DNA of 64,000 nucleotides, taken from assembly GCA_002600635.1 (NCBI GenBank), contig CP021371.1:3289001-3353000 (forward strand), in the 5' to 3' direction. Shown in pieces: positions 34,806 to 43,589 of this stretch. Under the pieces are notes generated by a model that did no database searches, had not been told where the DNA came from, and saw only the letters and a list, made by a program, of their open reading frames with translations. How positions within the stretch are numbered: position 1 is the stretch's first letter; each line of letters opens with the position of its first letter. A program made the translations under genes and the position numbers. The stretch is from Rhizobium sp. ACO-34A (lineage in GTDB: Bacteria > Pseudomonadota > Alphaproteobacteria > Rhizobiales > Rhizobiaceae).

Positions 34806-34908
34806 CGTCTCTCCTGAAGAACGCAATCCCGACGAAAGAGACCGGATAGGCCGAATCCCGGCGTCCGGCATGGTCGGATTCCTTTAAGTCATAATGACAC
34901 CATATTTG

Positions 34909-34923
34909 GTAAACCGATTATTA
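34909..34923. promoter_or_regulatory. CtrA-like box between chpT and eipA
   Basis: TAAACCGATTATTAA: TTAA-N7-TTAA with one mismatch in the left half. It lies 104 bp upstream of chpT and 74 bp upstream of eipA. A GATTC methylation-type site lies at 34876-34880. Confidence 0.5.
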
Positions 34924-34996
34924 AGACGATCCTTTCTAAATTGGCCCATAAGCATTGGAGATGCCGATTGCATCGAAATTCGGACGGAGGACCCCC

Positions 34997-35584
34997 ATGC
35001 GCCATTTGAGATTCAGCGACTTCGCCGGCCACCGACTGCTGGCAGCCGCCCTCTTGGTCATCACCGCATTGACCCTCGCCCCACGGCCGTCCTATGCCGA
35101 CGGCGAATATAGTCCCCAGGAAATCGTCGACGCCGGACACGGCTTCTTCGGTGAAACCAGTGGCGGTCTCGCCAAGGTCATCGAAAAAGCCTTCCAGCAA
35201 TACGGCCTGCCGAACGGCTATATTCTCGGCCAGGAGGGTTCCGGCGCCTTTGTAGCCGGCCTCACCTATGGCGAAGGCGGCCTCTACACCAAGAACGCCG
35301 GACAGCACGATGTCTTCTGGCAAGGTCCCTCGCTCGGCATCGACTATGGCGGCAACGGTACGCGTGTCATGATGCTGGTCTACGACCTGCCGTCGGTCGA
35401 CAGCCTCTATACCCGCTATGGCGGCGTCAGCGGTTCGGCCTATGTGGTTGCCGGCCTCGGCATGACGGCGATGAAAAGCCGCAATGTCGTGCTTGTGCCG
35501 ATCAGGACCGGCATCGGGGCCCGCCTCGGCGTCAACGTCGGCTATCTCAAGCTGACCCGGCAGCCGACGTGGAATCCCTTCTGA
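34997..35584 (+). CDS. eipA: Periplasmic envelope-integrity protein EipA (DUF1134)
   Basis: 195 residues from the ATG at 34997 with CGGAGGAC upstream. A signal peptide ends near residue 34 (PSYA-DGEYSPQEIV). The mature part is the DUF1134 domain (DAGHGFFGETSGGLAKVIEKA, GAFVAGLTYGEGGLYTK, YGGNGTRVMMLVYDLP, YGGVSGSAYVVAGLG). The Brucella orthologue EipA sits by chpT/ctrA, is CtrA-regulated and is needed for envelope stress resistance. Position and sequence agree. Confidence 0.9.
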   Translation: MRHLRFSDFAGHRLLAAALLVITALTLAPRPSYADGEYSPQEIVDAGHGFFGETSGGLAKVIEKAFQQYGLPNGYILGQEGSGAFVAGLTYGEGGLYTKNAGQHDVFWQGPSLGIDYGGNGTRVMMLVYDLPSVDSLYTRYGGVSGSAYVVAGLGMTAMKSRNVVLVPIRTGIGARLGVNVGYLKLTRQPTWNPF

Positions 35585-35626
35585 GAAAATAAGCCCGTAC
35601 GGTTCGCACAAGCTTACTGGATTTTT

Positions 35627-35643
35627 CTATGCATCGTGCATAG
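35627..35643. promoter_or_regulatory. Inverted repeat CTATGCA-TCG-TGCATAG
   Basis: Perfect 7-bp arms with a 3-bp spacer, in an AT-rich stretch 56-72 bp before the coiled-coil gene and 43 bp after eipA. It could be an operator of the downstream promoter; the short loop and lack of a T-tract argue against a terminator. Confidence 0.45.
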
Positions 35644-35698
35644 ATTATATATTTGTTGATGCTCACTTGCTCAGCGAAGCAAGGGGCGATTATCGAAT

Positions 35699-36934
35699 TT
35701 GTATGTTCGACGAACCGGAATTGGCGCGCCCGTGATTGAATATGGCCTGCTTTTTGGACTGGGTTTTATGGCGGCCGCTCTGGTCGTGATGTTGGTCGCG
35801 CCCGCAATCCATCAGCGCATCGTGCTCTATACCGAGAACCGCCTGAAGGCGACGATGCCGCTCAGCCCCCAGGAAATCCGCGCCCAGAAGGACATGGCCC
35901 GGGCCGTCTACGCGGCGGAGAACGCCCGCACGACGCAGGAACTCACCCGTGAACGGGAAAAGTCCATCGCCCTGAAGCTTTCGAACGAGCAGCTTGGTCA
36001 TGAGGCCGGACGTCTGGTTGCCGAAAACCAGGATCTCCACGCGCAGATCAACGAGATGAGCGTGGAGGCCGCCGAATTCCGATCCAAGCTTCGCCGCGCC
36101 GAACTCGAAGCCGACAATCTCAAGGAAGCACTGAAGCGCACCGAGGAAAACATCGTTGCCAAGGGGCTGGAAATCGAGGCCCAGTCGAAGCGTCTCCGGC
36201 TGATGGCCTCCGACATCGACAACATGAAGATCGAGGCTTCCAGCCGCGAAACCGAGATCGAGAACCTCAGGATACGGGTGCAGACCCTGCGCGACGAGCG
36301 CGAGGAACTGCGCCGTGAAACCAAGCTTCTGACCAAGCGGGCAAAGGACGCCGAGTTGCGCCTCTCGCAGGAAGAACACAAGCTGCTGCGGCTTGACGAC
36401 CGCCTTGCCCGGCAAATGTCCGAAAACGTCGACAAGGACGCCACCATCGACCGCCGCGTCAAGGAAATCGCCCGCCTCAAGCAGAACCTCAAGTCGGCAA
36501 ACGGCCAGCTGCGCCAGGTGGCCAAGACGCTGCGGGGTGCTAACCTGCCCGTGCCGGATTTCAAGGAGAGCGAAGTGGCGGAAGAAGAATTGATCGAAAC
36601 CGCTCCCGCCCTGCTGGCAACTCCCGCGCCGGAAATCGATATCGAACGGCTGGCCGAAGAGCTCCGTCATCGCCATACGGCGCTGACGGAACGCCTGCTG
36701 AAGGCCAGGTCACCGGCGAACGACGATGCCCTGCGCGAGGAGATCGCTGATATCGCCGCCAAGATGATCGTCGTCACGGCTCACCGCGAAGGCGATGGTT
36801 CACCGATCCCTGGCCTGCTGCGCAGCAAGTCGGTCAAGGGCGCCAATGCCCATCCGAGCCTCGCCGAACGCGCGCTGGCTCTCGATCCTGCCCTTGGGGG
36901 TAAAACCTCCAGCCAGCACTCGGCCGCGGAGTAA
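35699..36934 (+). CDS. Membrane-anchored coiled-coil protein, function unknown
   Basis: Up to 411 residues. One N-terminal membrane helix (EYGLLFGLGFMAAALVVMLVAP read in parts, ~residues 14-36), then about 230 residues of almost uninterrupted heptad-type coiled coil (residues ~60-290, Glu/Lys/Arg/Leu-rich), a Pro-rich linker and a second helical stretch with a disordered end. The start is uncertain: TTG at 35699 has AAGGGG upstream; GTG at 35732 would give MIEYGLLFG. I know no name. Such cytoplasmic coiled coils on one membrane anchor can organise the cell pole or division site; this is inference from its position beside the CtrA block. Confidence 0.78.
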   Translation: MYVRRTGIGAPVIEYGLLFGLGFMAAALVVMLVAPAIHQRIVLYTENRLKATMPLSPQEIRAQKDMARAVYAAENARTTQELTREREKSIALKLSNEQLGHEAGRLVAENQDLHAQINEMSVEAAEFRSKLRRAELEADNLKEALKRTEENIVAKGLEIEAQSKRLRLMASDIDNMKIEASSRETEIENLRIRVQTLRDEREELRRETKLLTKRAKDAELRLSQEEHKLLRLDDRLARQMSENVDKDATIDRRVKEIARLKQNLKSANGQLRQVAKTLRGANLPVPDFKESEVAEEELIETAPALLATPAPEIDIERLAEELRHRHTALTERLLKARSPANDDALREEIADIAAKMIVVTAHREGDGSPIPGLLRSKSVKGANAHPSLAERALALDPALGGKTSSQHSAAE

Positions 36935-36968
36935 GGCCATATCAGGGGCCCACGCCCTCACCGGCCGC

Positions 36969-37802
36969 TCAGGAAATCCGCCTCATGGCCCGCGCCATGG
37001 AATAGAGCGCAATACCGGCTGCCGTTCCCACATTGAGACTGTCGAGATGGGGCGACTGGGCAATCCGTGCCGTCGCAAAGCGCGAGAGTATCCCGGCCGG
37101 AAGCCCCTCCCCCTCGGTTCCGACGACCAGCGCCATGCGACCGGCAGCGGGAATGGAACCGAGTTCTGTCGCGCCGGCAGGGGAAAGCGCCCAGATCGAG
37201 AAACCTGCATTGGCCAGCGACGACAGCATCGTCTCGGCGGAACCGCCGCGCGCATAAGGCGTCGTCAGCACGGAACCGACCGACACTCTTAGCGCCTTGC
37301 GATAGAGCGGATCGCAGCTCGTTTCGTCGAGCAACACGGCATCGGCGGAAAAGGCGGCAGCGTTGCGAAACAGGGAACCGACATTGTCGTGGTTGGAAAT
37401 CCCGCAGCCGACCAGCACCAGCGATGTCTCGGGCAAGCGACCGACGAGATCAGCCGGCTCGGCAACAGAAAGCCGCTGTCCAAGCGCCAGCACGCCGCGA
37501 TGCAGGTGAAAGCCGGCAATGGCATCGATCACCGTGGCGTCGGCGACATAAACCGGGACATCCTCGGGAAAGGCGGCAAGGATATCGCTGACACCATCCA
37601 CACGGTTTTTCAGGAGCAGGATCTTTTCTGCCCGGAAATCCCTGGCCGCTTCATGTGCTGCGGCCAACATCCTGAGAACCACCGTTCCCTCGGCGATGAA
37701 GCGTCCCGAACGCCCCGTCAGGTCCCGTTCGCGGATCTGGGAGAATTCCGCAATCCGCGGGTCCTTCGGATCCTCGATGGTGATGAAGGTGTGTCCGGAC
37801 AC
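36969..37802 (-). CDS. TrmH/SpoU-family RNA 2'-O-methyltransferase
   Basis: 277 residues. N-terminal substrate-binding part (GRFIAEGTVVLRML, as in SpoU_sub_bind) and SPOUT domain with motif 1 LVGCGISNHDNVGSLFRNAA, motif 2 LVVGTEGEGLP and motif 3 SLNVGTAAGIALYSMARA (deep trefoil-knot SAM site). It methylates a ribose 2'-OH of rRNA or tRNA; the exact target is unknown. Follows the DUF6476 gene on the same strand, 9 bp apart. Confidence 0.88.
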   Translation of the reverse strand: MSGHTFITIEDPKDPRIAEFSQIRERDLTGRSGRFIAEGTVVLRMLAAAHEAARDFRAEKILLLKNRVDGVSDILAAFPEDVPVYVADATVIDAIAGFHLHRGVLALGQRLSVAEPADLVGRLPETSLVLVGCGISNHDNVGSLFRNAAAFSADAVLLDETSCDPLYRKALRVSVGSVLTTPYARGGSAETMLSSLANAGFSIWALSPAGATELGSIPAAGRMALVVGTEGEGLPAGILSRFATARIAQSPHLDSLNVGTAAGIALYSMARAMRRIS

Positions 37803-37811
37803 GGGAAACCG

Positions 37812-38201
37812 TCAGTTTCCGGAGAGCGTCACGTCGGCGACGATACGGCCGACGGCGATATCGAAGACATAGGCCTTGCGTTGGCCGTCAGCGGCTTCGC
37901 CGTAGAACAGGATCTGCGTGCCGGAAAGCGACGTCGACAACACACGGAAGCCAGCGGGGAGCGCTGCGGTCGCAGCAACCGGCTGATCGGCAGGAACGGC
38001 AAGACTGCTGCCGACGGCAACGGGACGTTCGGCACCATCTTTGCGCGTAACCTTGTAGACAATCGCCGCCAGCACCGCCATGAACATCAGGAGCATGATG
38101 CCGCCGGATACGAGCTGGAGCTTCACCATCTTGCGGCGGACATTTTCCATCGCCGGATCGAGCGGCTTGTCTTCCTGTTCGTCGGGCTCGACATTTGCCA
38201 T
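37812..38201 (-). CDS. DUF6476-family single-pass membrane protein
   Basis: 129 residues: acidic N-terminal tail, one membrane helix (LQLVSGGIMLLMFMAVLAAIVY read in segments, ~residues 29-50), and a C-terminal domain (LPAGFRVLSTSLSGTQILFYG, KAYVFDIAVGRIVADV). Function unknown. It is probably co-transcribed with the RNA methyltransferase 9 bp downstream, and divergent from rluD. Confidence 0.72.
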   Translation of the reverse strand: MANVEPDEQEDKPLDPAMENVRRKMVKLQLVSGGIMLLMFMAVLAAIVYKVTRKDGAERPVAVGSSLAVPADQPVAATAALPAGFRVLSTSLSGTQILFYGEAADGQRKAYVFDIAVGRIVADVTLSGN

Positions 38202-38381
38202 GGCTGGTATCCCGGGTCCTTGTCGTTCGCAGGGGCTCTTGCATTTTCCCTGCTGCGAACCTTAGCTCGGGGAAAACCAGCCATGATTTTCATGGCCGTC
38301 GATTGTGGATCGCATCGGTCTGTGCCAATTGGCAGCAAAACCTCTGCCGCAACGCCGGTGGTAGACACGCGGGATGACAGA

Positions 38382-39422
38382 ATGAACGACCCCTTTAAAC
38401 AAGCAGAGACGTCAAGAAAAGAGCTGATTGCCGGCGAAGATGCCGAAGGACGGCTCGATGCCTGGTTGACGGCGGAACTTTCCGGCGAATTTTCGCGCAA
38501 TCGCATCAAGGCGCTGATCGAACAGGGGGCGATCACCATCAACGGTGAAACCATCACCGAGCCGAAGCGCAAGATCAAGCCCGGCGACCGCCTGTCCGTC
38601 GTTCTGCCGGAGCCGGAAGACCCCGAACCCAAGGGCGAGAACATTCCGCTCGAGGTGCTTTACGAGGATGACGACCTGATCGTCATCGCCAAACCGGCCG
38701 GCCTTGTCGTCCATCCCGGTGCCGGCAACTGGACCGGCACGCTGGTCAATGCGCTGATCTATCATTGCGGCGACAGCCTGTCGGGTATTGGCGGCGTCAA
38801 GCGCCCGGGCATCGTGCACCGCCTCGACAAGGAAACCTCCGGCGTCATGGTCGTCGCCAAGAACGATGCGGCCCACCGCCACCTTGCCGACCAGTTTGCC
38901 GACCATGGCCGCACTGGCCCGCTGGAGCGCGCATATCAGGCAATCGTCTGGGGCCGTCCCCGCACGCTCCACGGCACGATCGACGCACCGCTCGGCCGCG
39001 CCGGCGACCGCACCAAGCGCGCCGTCAAGCGCGAGGACAGTGACGACGCCCGCGAGGCGATCACCCATTACGAGGTGCTGGAGCGTTATGGCGAAAAGCC
39101 CGATGCCAGCTGCCTCGCCTCGCTGATCGAATGCCGGCTGGAGACGGGCCGCACCCACCAGATCCGCGTGCACATGGCTCATATCGGCCATCCGCTGATC
39201 GGCGACCCCGAATATGGAGCAGCCTTCAAGACCAAGGCGAACCTCCTGCCCGAACCGGCGAAATCCATCGTCAACGGTTTCCACCGTCAGGCGCTGCACG
39301 CCTATCTCCTCGCCTTCGAGCATCCGGCAACGGGCGAAACCATGGCGTTCGAGGCCCCGATCCCGGACGACATGCAGCAGATCATCGACGCGTTGCAGAC
39401 CATCGAGCAGCCCCGTTCCTGA
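38382..39422 (+). CDS. rluD: Ribosomal large-subunit pseudouridine synthase RluD type
   Basis: 346 residues from the ATG at 38382; longer in-frame openings upstream run through the methyltransferase and are not used. An N-terminal S4 domain (GRLDAWLTAELSGEFSRNRI, KALIEQGAITINGETI) and a RluA/RluD catalytic domain with GIVHRLDKETSGVMVVAKND, the Asp being the nucleophile, and ETGRTHQIRVHMAHIGHPL. It makes pseudouridines in helix 69 of 23S rRNA. RluD rather than RluC is inferred from the overall pattern, so the symbol is probable. Confidence 0.85.
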   Translation: MNDPFKQAETSRKELIAGEDAEGRLDAWLTAELSGEFSRNRIKALIEQGAITINGETITEPKRKIKPGDRLSVVLPEPEDPEPKGENIPLEVLYEDDDLIVIAKPAGLVVHPGAGNWTGTLVNALIYHCGDSLSGIGGVKRPGIVHRLDKETSGVMVVAKNDAAHRHLADQFADHGRTGPLERAYQAIVWGRPRTLHGTIDAPLGRAGDRTKRAVKREDSDDAREAITHYEVLERYGEKPDASCLASLIECRLETGRTHQIRVHMAHIGHPLIGDPEYGAAFKTKANLLPEPAKSIVNGFHRQALHAYLLAFEHPATGETMAFEAPIPDDMQQIIDALQTIEQPRS

Positions 39423-39508
39423 CCACGGGACGGGAACTCTCGCAACAGCGCGAACCGTGACGCGGATGGACTTGCCGCTCATGGCAACGGCCCGTCCGTA
39501 GCACTTCG

Positions 39509-39516
39509 TTAACCAT
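39509..39516. promoter_or_regulatory. CtrA half-site TTAACCAT upstream of the autotransporter
   Basis: TTAACCAT, identical to the preferred alphaproteobacterial CtrA half-site, ends 61 bp before the autotransporter start. No second half at the N7 distance. Confidence 0.4.
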
Positions 39517-39576
39517 GATTGTCTACCACTTGTTAGCGAACCCGCATCTGCGGCGGCCTCGCTAGCATCGGGCATC

Positions 39577-42567
39577 ATGAGGAAAAGACGGCTCTCGGCA
39601 TATTCCCGGCATCTCGGGCTTTTCACCGCAATGGTCTCGGTATCCATCGCGCTGCCGGTGCTTGCGCAGTCGGTATGGACCGGCGCTTCCGATAACGAAT
39701 TCTCCAACGACGCCAACTGGAACCCCTCGGCACCCGGCGCTGGCGATGGCGCGACCGTTGCGACCGGCTCGCCGCAGGTGACCACCAACTTCGTCATCAC
39801 CGATCTCGACGTCAGCGGCGGCAACGTCACCGTCACCAACACCGGCGAACTGACCGCCACGGGCGGCACCACACTGAGTTCCGGTACGATCAGCATCAAT
39901 GCCGGCGGCGTTCTCAATTCCGACGTCGAGATGAATGGCGGCGGCCTGTCCATCGATGGCGATCTCAATGGCAAGCTGACGCTGAATAGCGGCAATGTCA
40001 CCGTCAACGGCACGCTCGGCAGTGCCGCGGTCGGAGCCACGACGGCGCTGACGAATAACGGGGATGTCGGCGATGTCGATGTGTCCGCAAGTGGAACCTT
40101 CGTCAACAACACCGGCGCAACAGCCGGAGACGTAACGAATGCCGGAGCGACCTCCAACGCCGGCACCATCGCCTCGCTGACCAACACCGCCGGCACCTTC
40201 ATCAACAATTCCGGTGGCACAGTCACCGGCGACACGACGGTGACGGGCGGAACGGTCACCAACAACTTCGTCATCACCGATGCCGATGTTGCCGCAGGCG
40301 CGACGCTGGTCAACAACTTCGGCGCCACCGCCGAGAACGTCACCAATGCCGGCACGCTCTCGAATTCGGGAACGATCGCCTCCGTCGAGAATACTGCGGG
40401 CATCTTCACCAACAATTCCGACGGCACAGTAACAGACCAGACCACGGTGGCGGGCGGCACCGTCACCAATGACGGCACGCTCGGCGACGTCGATGTCGCA
40501 ACCGGTAGCACTTTCACCAACACGACCGGCTCTACGGCCGGCGATGTCACCAATGCCGGGACATCGTCCAATGCCGGCGACATTGCCTCCCTGACCAACA
40601 CCGGCGGCACCTTCACCAACAATTTCGGCGGAACCATCACTGGCGACACGACGGTGACAGGCGGAACCGTCACCAACAACTTCGTCATCAGCGATGCCGA
40701 TGTTGCGGCAGGCGCGACGCTGGTCAACAACACCGGCGCGACGGCGGGCAATGTCACCAACGCCGGCAACACCAGCAATGCCGGCACCATCGCTTCGGTC
40801 GTGAACACCGGCGGCACCTTCACCAACAATTCCGGCGGTACCATCAGCGGAACGACGACCGTCACCGGCGGCACCGTCGTCAACAACGCGACATTCGCCA
40901 ACGTCGACATCGGAGTGAATGGCACCTTCGTCAACAATAGCGGCGCGGTTGCGGATGCGGTCACCAACGCCGGCACCGGCTCCAACGACGGAACGATCGC
41001 ATCGCTGACCAACACCAACGGTCTCTTCGCCAATACCGGCACCATCAGCGGCGCGGCTGATGTTACGGGCGGCACGCTCACCAACGACGGCACGGTGCTT
41101 GGCGCCGTCGGGGTCTATGACGGCGGCACTCTCTCCGGCAGCGGCACGACAGCGGATCTCACCATCTATTCCGGCGGCACGCTTTCACCCGGCCCCGGCA
41201 TGCAGACGATCTCCGTCGACGGCAACCTGACGTTTGCTACCGGATCGACCTATCAGGTCGATATCGATGCGAGCGGCAATTCCGACAGCGTCGATGTCTC
41301 CGGCGCAGTCATCATCAGCGGCGGCACGCTGGAACTCATTGCCGGCACCGGCAGCTACACGCCCGGCATCGACTACACGATCATCACAGCCGCCTCCGGT
41401 ATCACCGGCAGCTTCGACAACGTCACAAGCGACTTCGCCTTCCTGACACCGGTGCTGACCTACGGCGGAACCGGTATCGATCTCAGCCTCGACCGTAACG
41501 ACGTGGCCTTCGCCGATGTCGCCTCGACTGCCAACGGGCGCTCGACCGCGGGCGCGGTTGAAGCGCTCGGCGCGTCGAATTCTCTCTACCTCGCCGTCGT
41601 CTCCCTGAATGCCACAACGGCCACCGATGCCTTTTCGCAGTTGAGCGGCGAGGATCATGCTTCCCTGAAGAGCCGGACACTGCAGGACGGTCGTATCCCG
41701 CGTGAGGCGATCCTCGACCGGATGAGCAGTGTTCATGCCTCTCTTCCAGGCGCGAACGAGGGCCTGAGCGTCTGGACGACCGGATATGGCACGACGAGCC
41801 GGCTTGAAGGAGACGGTAACGCCGCCGGGATCGACGGCAGGACCGCCGGCCTTTTCGCCGGCGCCGATGCGGCGCTGTCAGACGAATGGCGCGTGGGCGG
41901 CATGCTCGGCTACAGCCGCACCAGCCTTGACCGTCTCGCGGATTACGACACTTATCACCTCGGCCTCTATGCCGGCGGCACCTATGGCCCGCTCGGCCTC
42001 ACGGCGGGTGCCATCTACTCGGTGAATGAGGTATCGACCGCCAGGGATGTCTCCTTGAGCAATTTCGATGACAGGCTGACGGCAGATTACCGCAGCGCCA
42101 TGGCGCAAGCATTCGCCGATATCTCCTGGACGACGAGGCTGGATGACATAACGCTGCAGCCTTTCGCCAACATCGCCTATCTCAACCTCGACACAGATGG
42201 CTTCGCTGAAGATGGCGGCGCGGCAGCCCTTTCGGCTGCCGGCGCCAATGACGACATAACGCTCTCCACGCTCGGCCTGCGATTGTCGGCCGAGCTAGTG
42301 GCCGGCGAAATGCCGTTCACGATTTCCGGCATGCTCGGCTGGCGTCATGCCTTCGGCGACCTCACCCCATCGACCAGCTTCGCCTTTGCCGGCGGCAGCC
42401 CCTTCCTGATCGAAGGCGTGACCATCCCGCGCAATGCCATGGTGGCCGAGGCAGGCATCACCGTCGCGCTCACGAAAAGCGCGAGGCTGAACCTGACCTA
42501 TTCCGGCGAGTTCGGTTCCAGCTCGGCATCCCACGCGGCCAAAGCCAATCTCAGGGTCGATTTCTAG
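39577..42567 (+). CDS. Autotransporter (type Va) with tandem-repeat passenger
   Basis: 996 residues. A basic, long signal peptide ends near residue 31 (LPVLAQ-SVWTGASD). The passenger is Gly/Asn/Thr-rich parallel beta-helix sequence with four tandem 69-residue repeats at residues 187-462 (TNAG..SN.GTIAS.TNT.GTF). Residues ~560-650 (SGGTLSPGPGMQTISVDGNL, YQVDIDASGNSDSVDVSG, GTGSYTPGIDYTIITA) are the conserved pre-barrel/autochaperone block. The C-terminal ~260 residues form the beta-barrel, ending in the required aromatic (NLRVDF). It probably displays an adhesin on the outer membrane. Confidence 0.9.
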   Translation: MRKRRLSAYSRHLGLFTAMVSVSIALPVLAQSVWTGASDNEFSNDANWNPSAPGAGDGATVATGSPQVTTNFVITDLDVSGGNVTVTNTGELTATGGTTLSSGTISINAGGVLNSDVEMNGGGLSIDGDLNGKLTLNSGNVTVNGTLGSAAVGATTALTNNGDVGDVDVSASGTFVNNTGATAGDVTNAGATSNAGTIASLTNTAGTFINNSGGTVTGDTTVTGGTVTNNFVITDADVAAGATLVNNFGATAENVTNAGTLSNSGTIASVENTAGIFTNNSDGTVTDQTTVAGGTVTNDGTLGDVDVATGSTFTNTTGSTAGDVTNAGTSSNAGDIASLTNTGGTFTNNFGGTITGDTTVTGGTVTNNFVISDADVAAGATLVNNTGATAGNVTNAGNTSNAGTIASVVNTGGTFTNNSGGTISGTTTVTGGTVVNNATFANVDIGVNGTFVNNSGAVADAVTNAGTGSNDGTIASLTNTNGLFANTGTISGAADVTGGTLTNDGTVLGAVGVYDGGTLSGSGTTADLTIYSGGTLSPGPGMQTISVDGNLTFATGSTYQVDIDASGNSDSVDVSGAVIISGGTLELIAGTGSYTPGIDYTIITAASGITGSFDNVTSDFAFLTPVLTYGGTGIDLSLDRNDVAFADVASTANGRSTAGAVEALGASNSLYLAVVSLNATTATDAFSQLSGEDHASLKSRTLQDGRIPREAILDRMSSVHASLPGANEGLSVWTTGYGTTSRLEGDGNAAGIDGRTAGLFAGADAALSDEWRVGGMLGYSRTSLDRLADYDTYHLGLYAGGTYGPLGLTAGAIYSVNEVSTARDVSLSNFDDRLTADYRSAMAQAFADISWTTRLDDITLQPFANIAYLNLDTDGFAEDGGAAALSAAGANDDITLSTLGLRLSAELVAGEMPFTISGMLGWRHAFGDLTPSTSFAFAGGSPFLIEGVTIPRNAMVAEAGITVALTKSARLNLTYSGEFGSSSASHAAKANLRVDF
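40135..40962 (+). repeat. Four tandem 207-bp repeats in the autotransporter gene
   Basis: Units 40135-40341, 40342-40548, 40549-40755 and 40756-40962 encode 69 residues each, every one starting TNAG. Units 1 and 3 are most alike, both containing VTNNFV(I)(T/S)DADVAAGATLVNN with near-identical DNA, which points to duplication of a 414-bp pair. A partial unit precedes and another follows. Confidence 0.85.
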
Positions 42568-42622
42568 GGATCGCACCTAACCTGCCTCAGTCGGTAATGC
42601 TCATGCATCACGGCCAGAGCCT

Positions 42623-43495
42623 TCAGACAGTCCCGGCCCGCATGTTCTGCCTCGTCGTCGCGACAACGTGCAACCCGACCGCCGCAAGCACCACGCTGCC
42701 TCCAACCATGGTCGCGCCGGAAGGCACCTCCCCGACGAACAGCCACACCCAGAGCGGTGCCAGCGGCGCATCCATCGCCCCGATCAGCGCCGCCTCCACG
42801 GGCGGCAGCAGGCGCGAACCGACGATCAGCAGCACCACGCCGAGCGAAAAGCCGAAGATGGCGAAGAGCACCACCACCATGAGATCGTCACTGGACACGG
42901 CAAGCGGAACAGCGAAGGGCGCGGCAAAGGCAGCACTCAGCAGCGTCGACAGCACCGAGCAGGCAAGCACCGGCTTGTCCGGATAGCGCCGCACGAGGAC
43001 GGTCCAGAGCGCGATGGTGAATGTCATGGCAAATGCCAGGAGATCGCCGAGGATCGAACCTTCTCCTCCCTGCCCGATCATCAGCACGACACCGACCAGT
43101 GCGATGCCGCTTGCGGCAAGCGCTCCCCGCCCCGGTCTTTCGCCGAGCATCAGGAAGCCAAGACCGGCAGCGGCGAAGGGACAGGTCGCGAAGATGATGG
43201 CAACATGGGCAACCGTCGTCTCGTGCAGCGCCGCGATGAAGAACGAGGCGCTGACGGCCGATGCCACGCAGATGGCAAGCCCTGAGAGCCCCAGGCCTGC
43301 GAAATCGCGATAGACACCCCTCCCTCTGACCACGATGAGGCAGAGGAGCAGGAAGGCTCCGCTGATCACGCCGCGCCAGAAGAGCAGCGTCGCGCTGTCC
43401 ATGTCGATCAGCCGGGTCATCAGCCCAGCAGTGGAAAGGGCAATGGTGGCGACCGAGACGGCAATCAGGCCGACAAGATAAGTGGGCATCTGCAT
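42623..43495 (-). CDS. DMT-superfamily (EamA) exporter
   Basis: 290 residues from the ATG at 43495 (MQMPTYLVGLIAVSVATIAL). Ten hydrophobic helices in two EamA repeats (TRLIDMDSATLLFWRGVISG; VGSRLLPPVEAALIGAMDAP). Divergent from a WYL-domain regulator, with an inverted repeat between, so the pair is probably a regulator/exporter unit. Substrate unknown. It resembles the transporter at 60731-61621. Confidence 0.85.
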   Translation of the reverse strand: MQMPTYLVGLIAVSVATIALSTAGLMTRLIDMDSATLLFWRGVISGAFLLLCLIVVRGRGVYRDFAGLGLSGLAICVASAVSASFFIAALHETTVAHVAIIFATCPFAAAGLGFLMLGERPGRGALAASGIALVGVVLMIGQGGEGSILGDLLAFAMTFTIALWTVLVRRYPDKPVLACSVLSTLLSAAFAAPFAVPLAVSSDDLMVVVLFAIFGFSLGVVLLIVGSRLLPPVEAALIGAMDAPLAPLWVWLFVGEVPSGATMVGGSVVLAAVGLHVVATTRQNMRAGTV

Positions 43496-43542
43496 GGAGA
43501 AATCTCGACGGATTGGAAAGACAGGAAAGCTGTAGCAGAATG

Positions 43543-43566
43543 CTGCTGACAGCTTCTTGTCAGCAG
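43543..43566. promoter_or_regulatory. Operator-like inverted repeat between the exporter and WYL regulator
   Basis: CTGCTGACA, 6-bp spacer GCTTCT, TGTCAGCAG: perfect 9-bp arms centred in the 94-bp divergent gap. It is a strong candidate for binding by the adjacent HTH-WYL protein. Confidence 0.65.
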
Positions 43567-43589
43567 AAGTCAGGGATCGGGAAACGGCA

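Noticed and set aside
40135..40962. Repeat array as CRISPR or minisatellite
   Set aside because: Units are 207 bp, in frame and coding, with no spacer-repeat alternation.
38412..41093. 893-codon open frame on the minus strand
   Set aside because: It is antisense to rluD and the autotransporter. Its Val/Pro/Leu-rich repetitive product is the reverse reading of the Thr/Asn/Gly repeats, and no ribosome site or family pattern is present.
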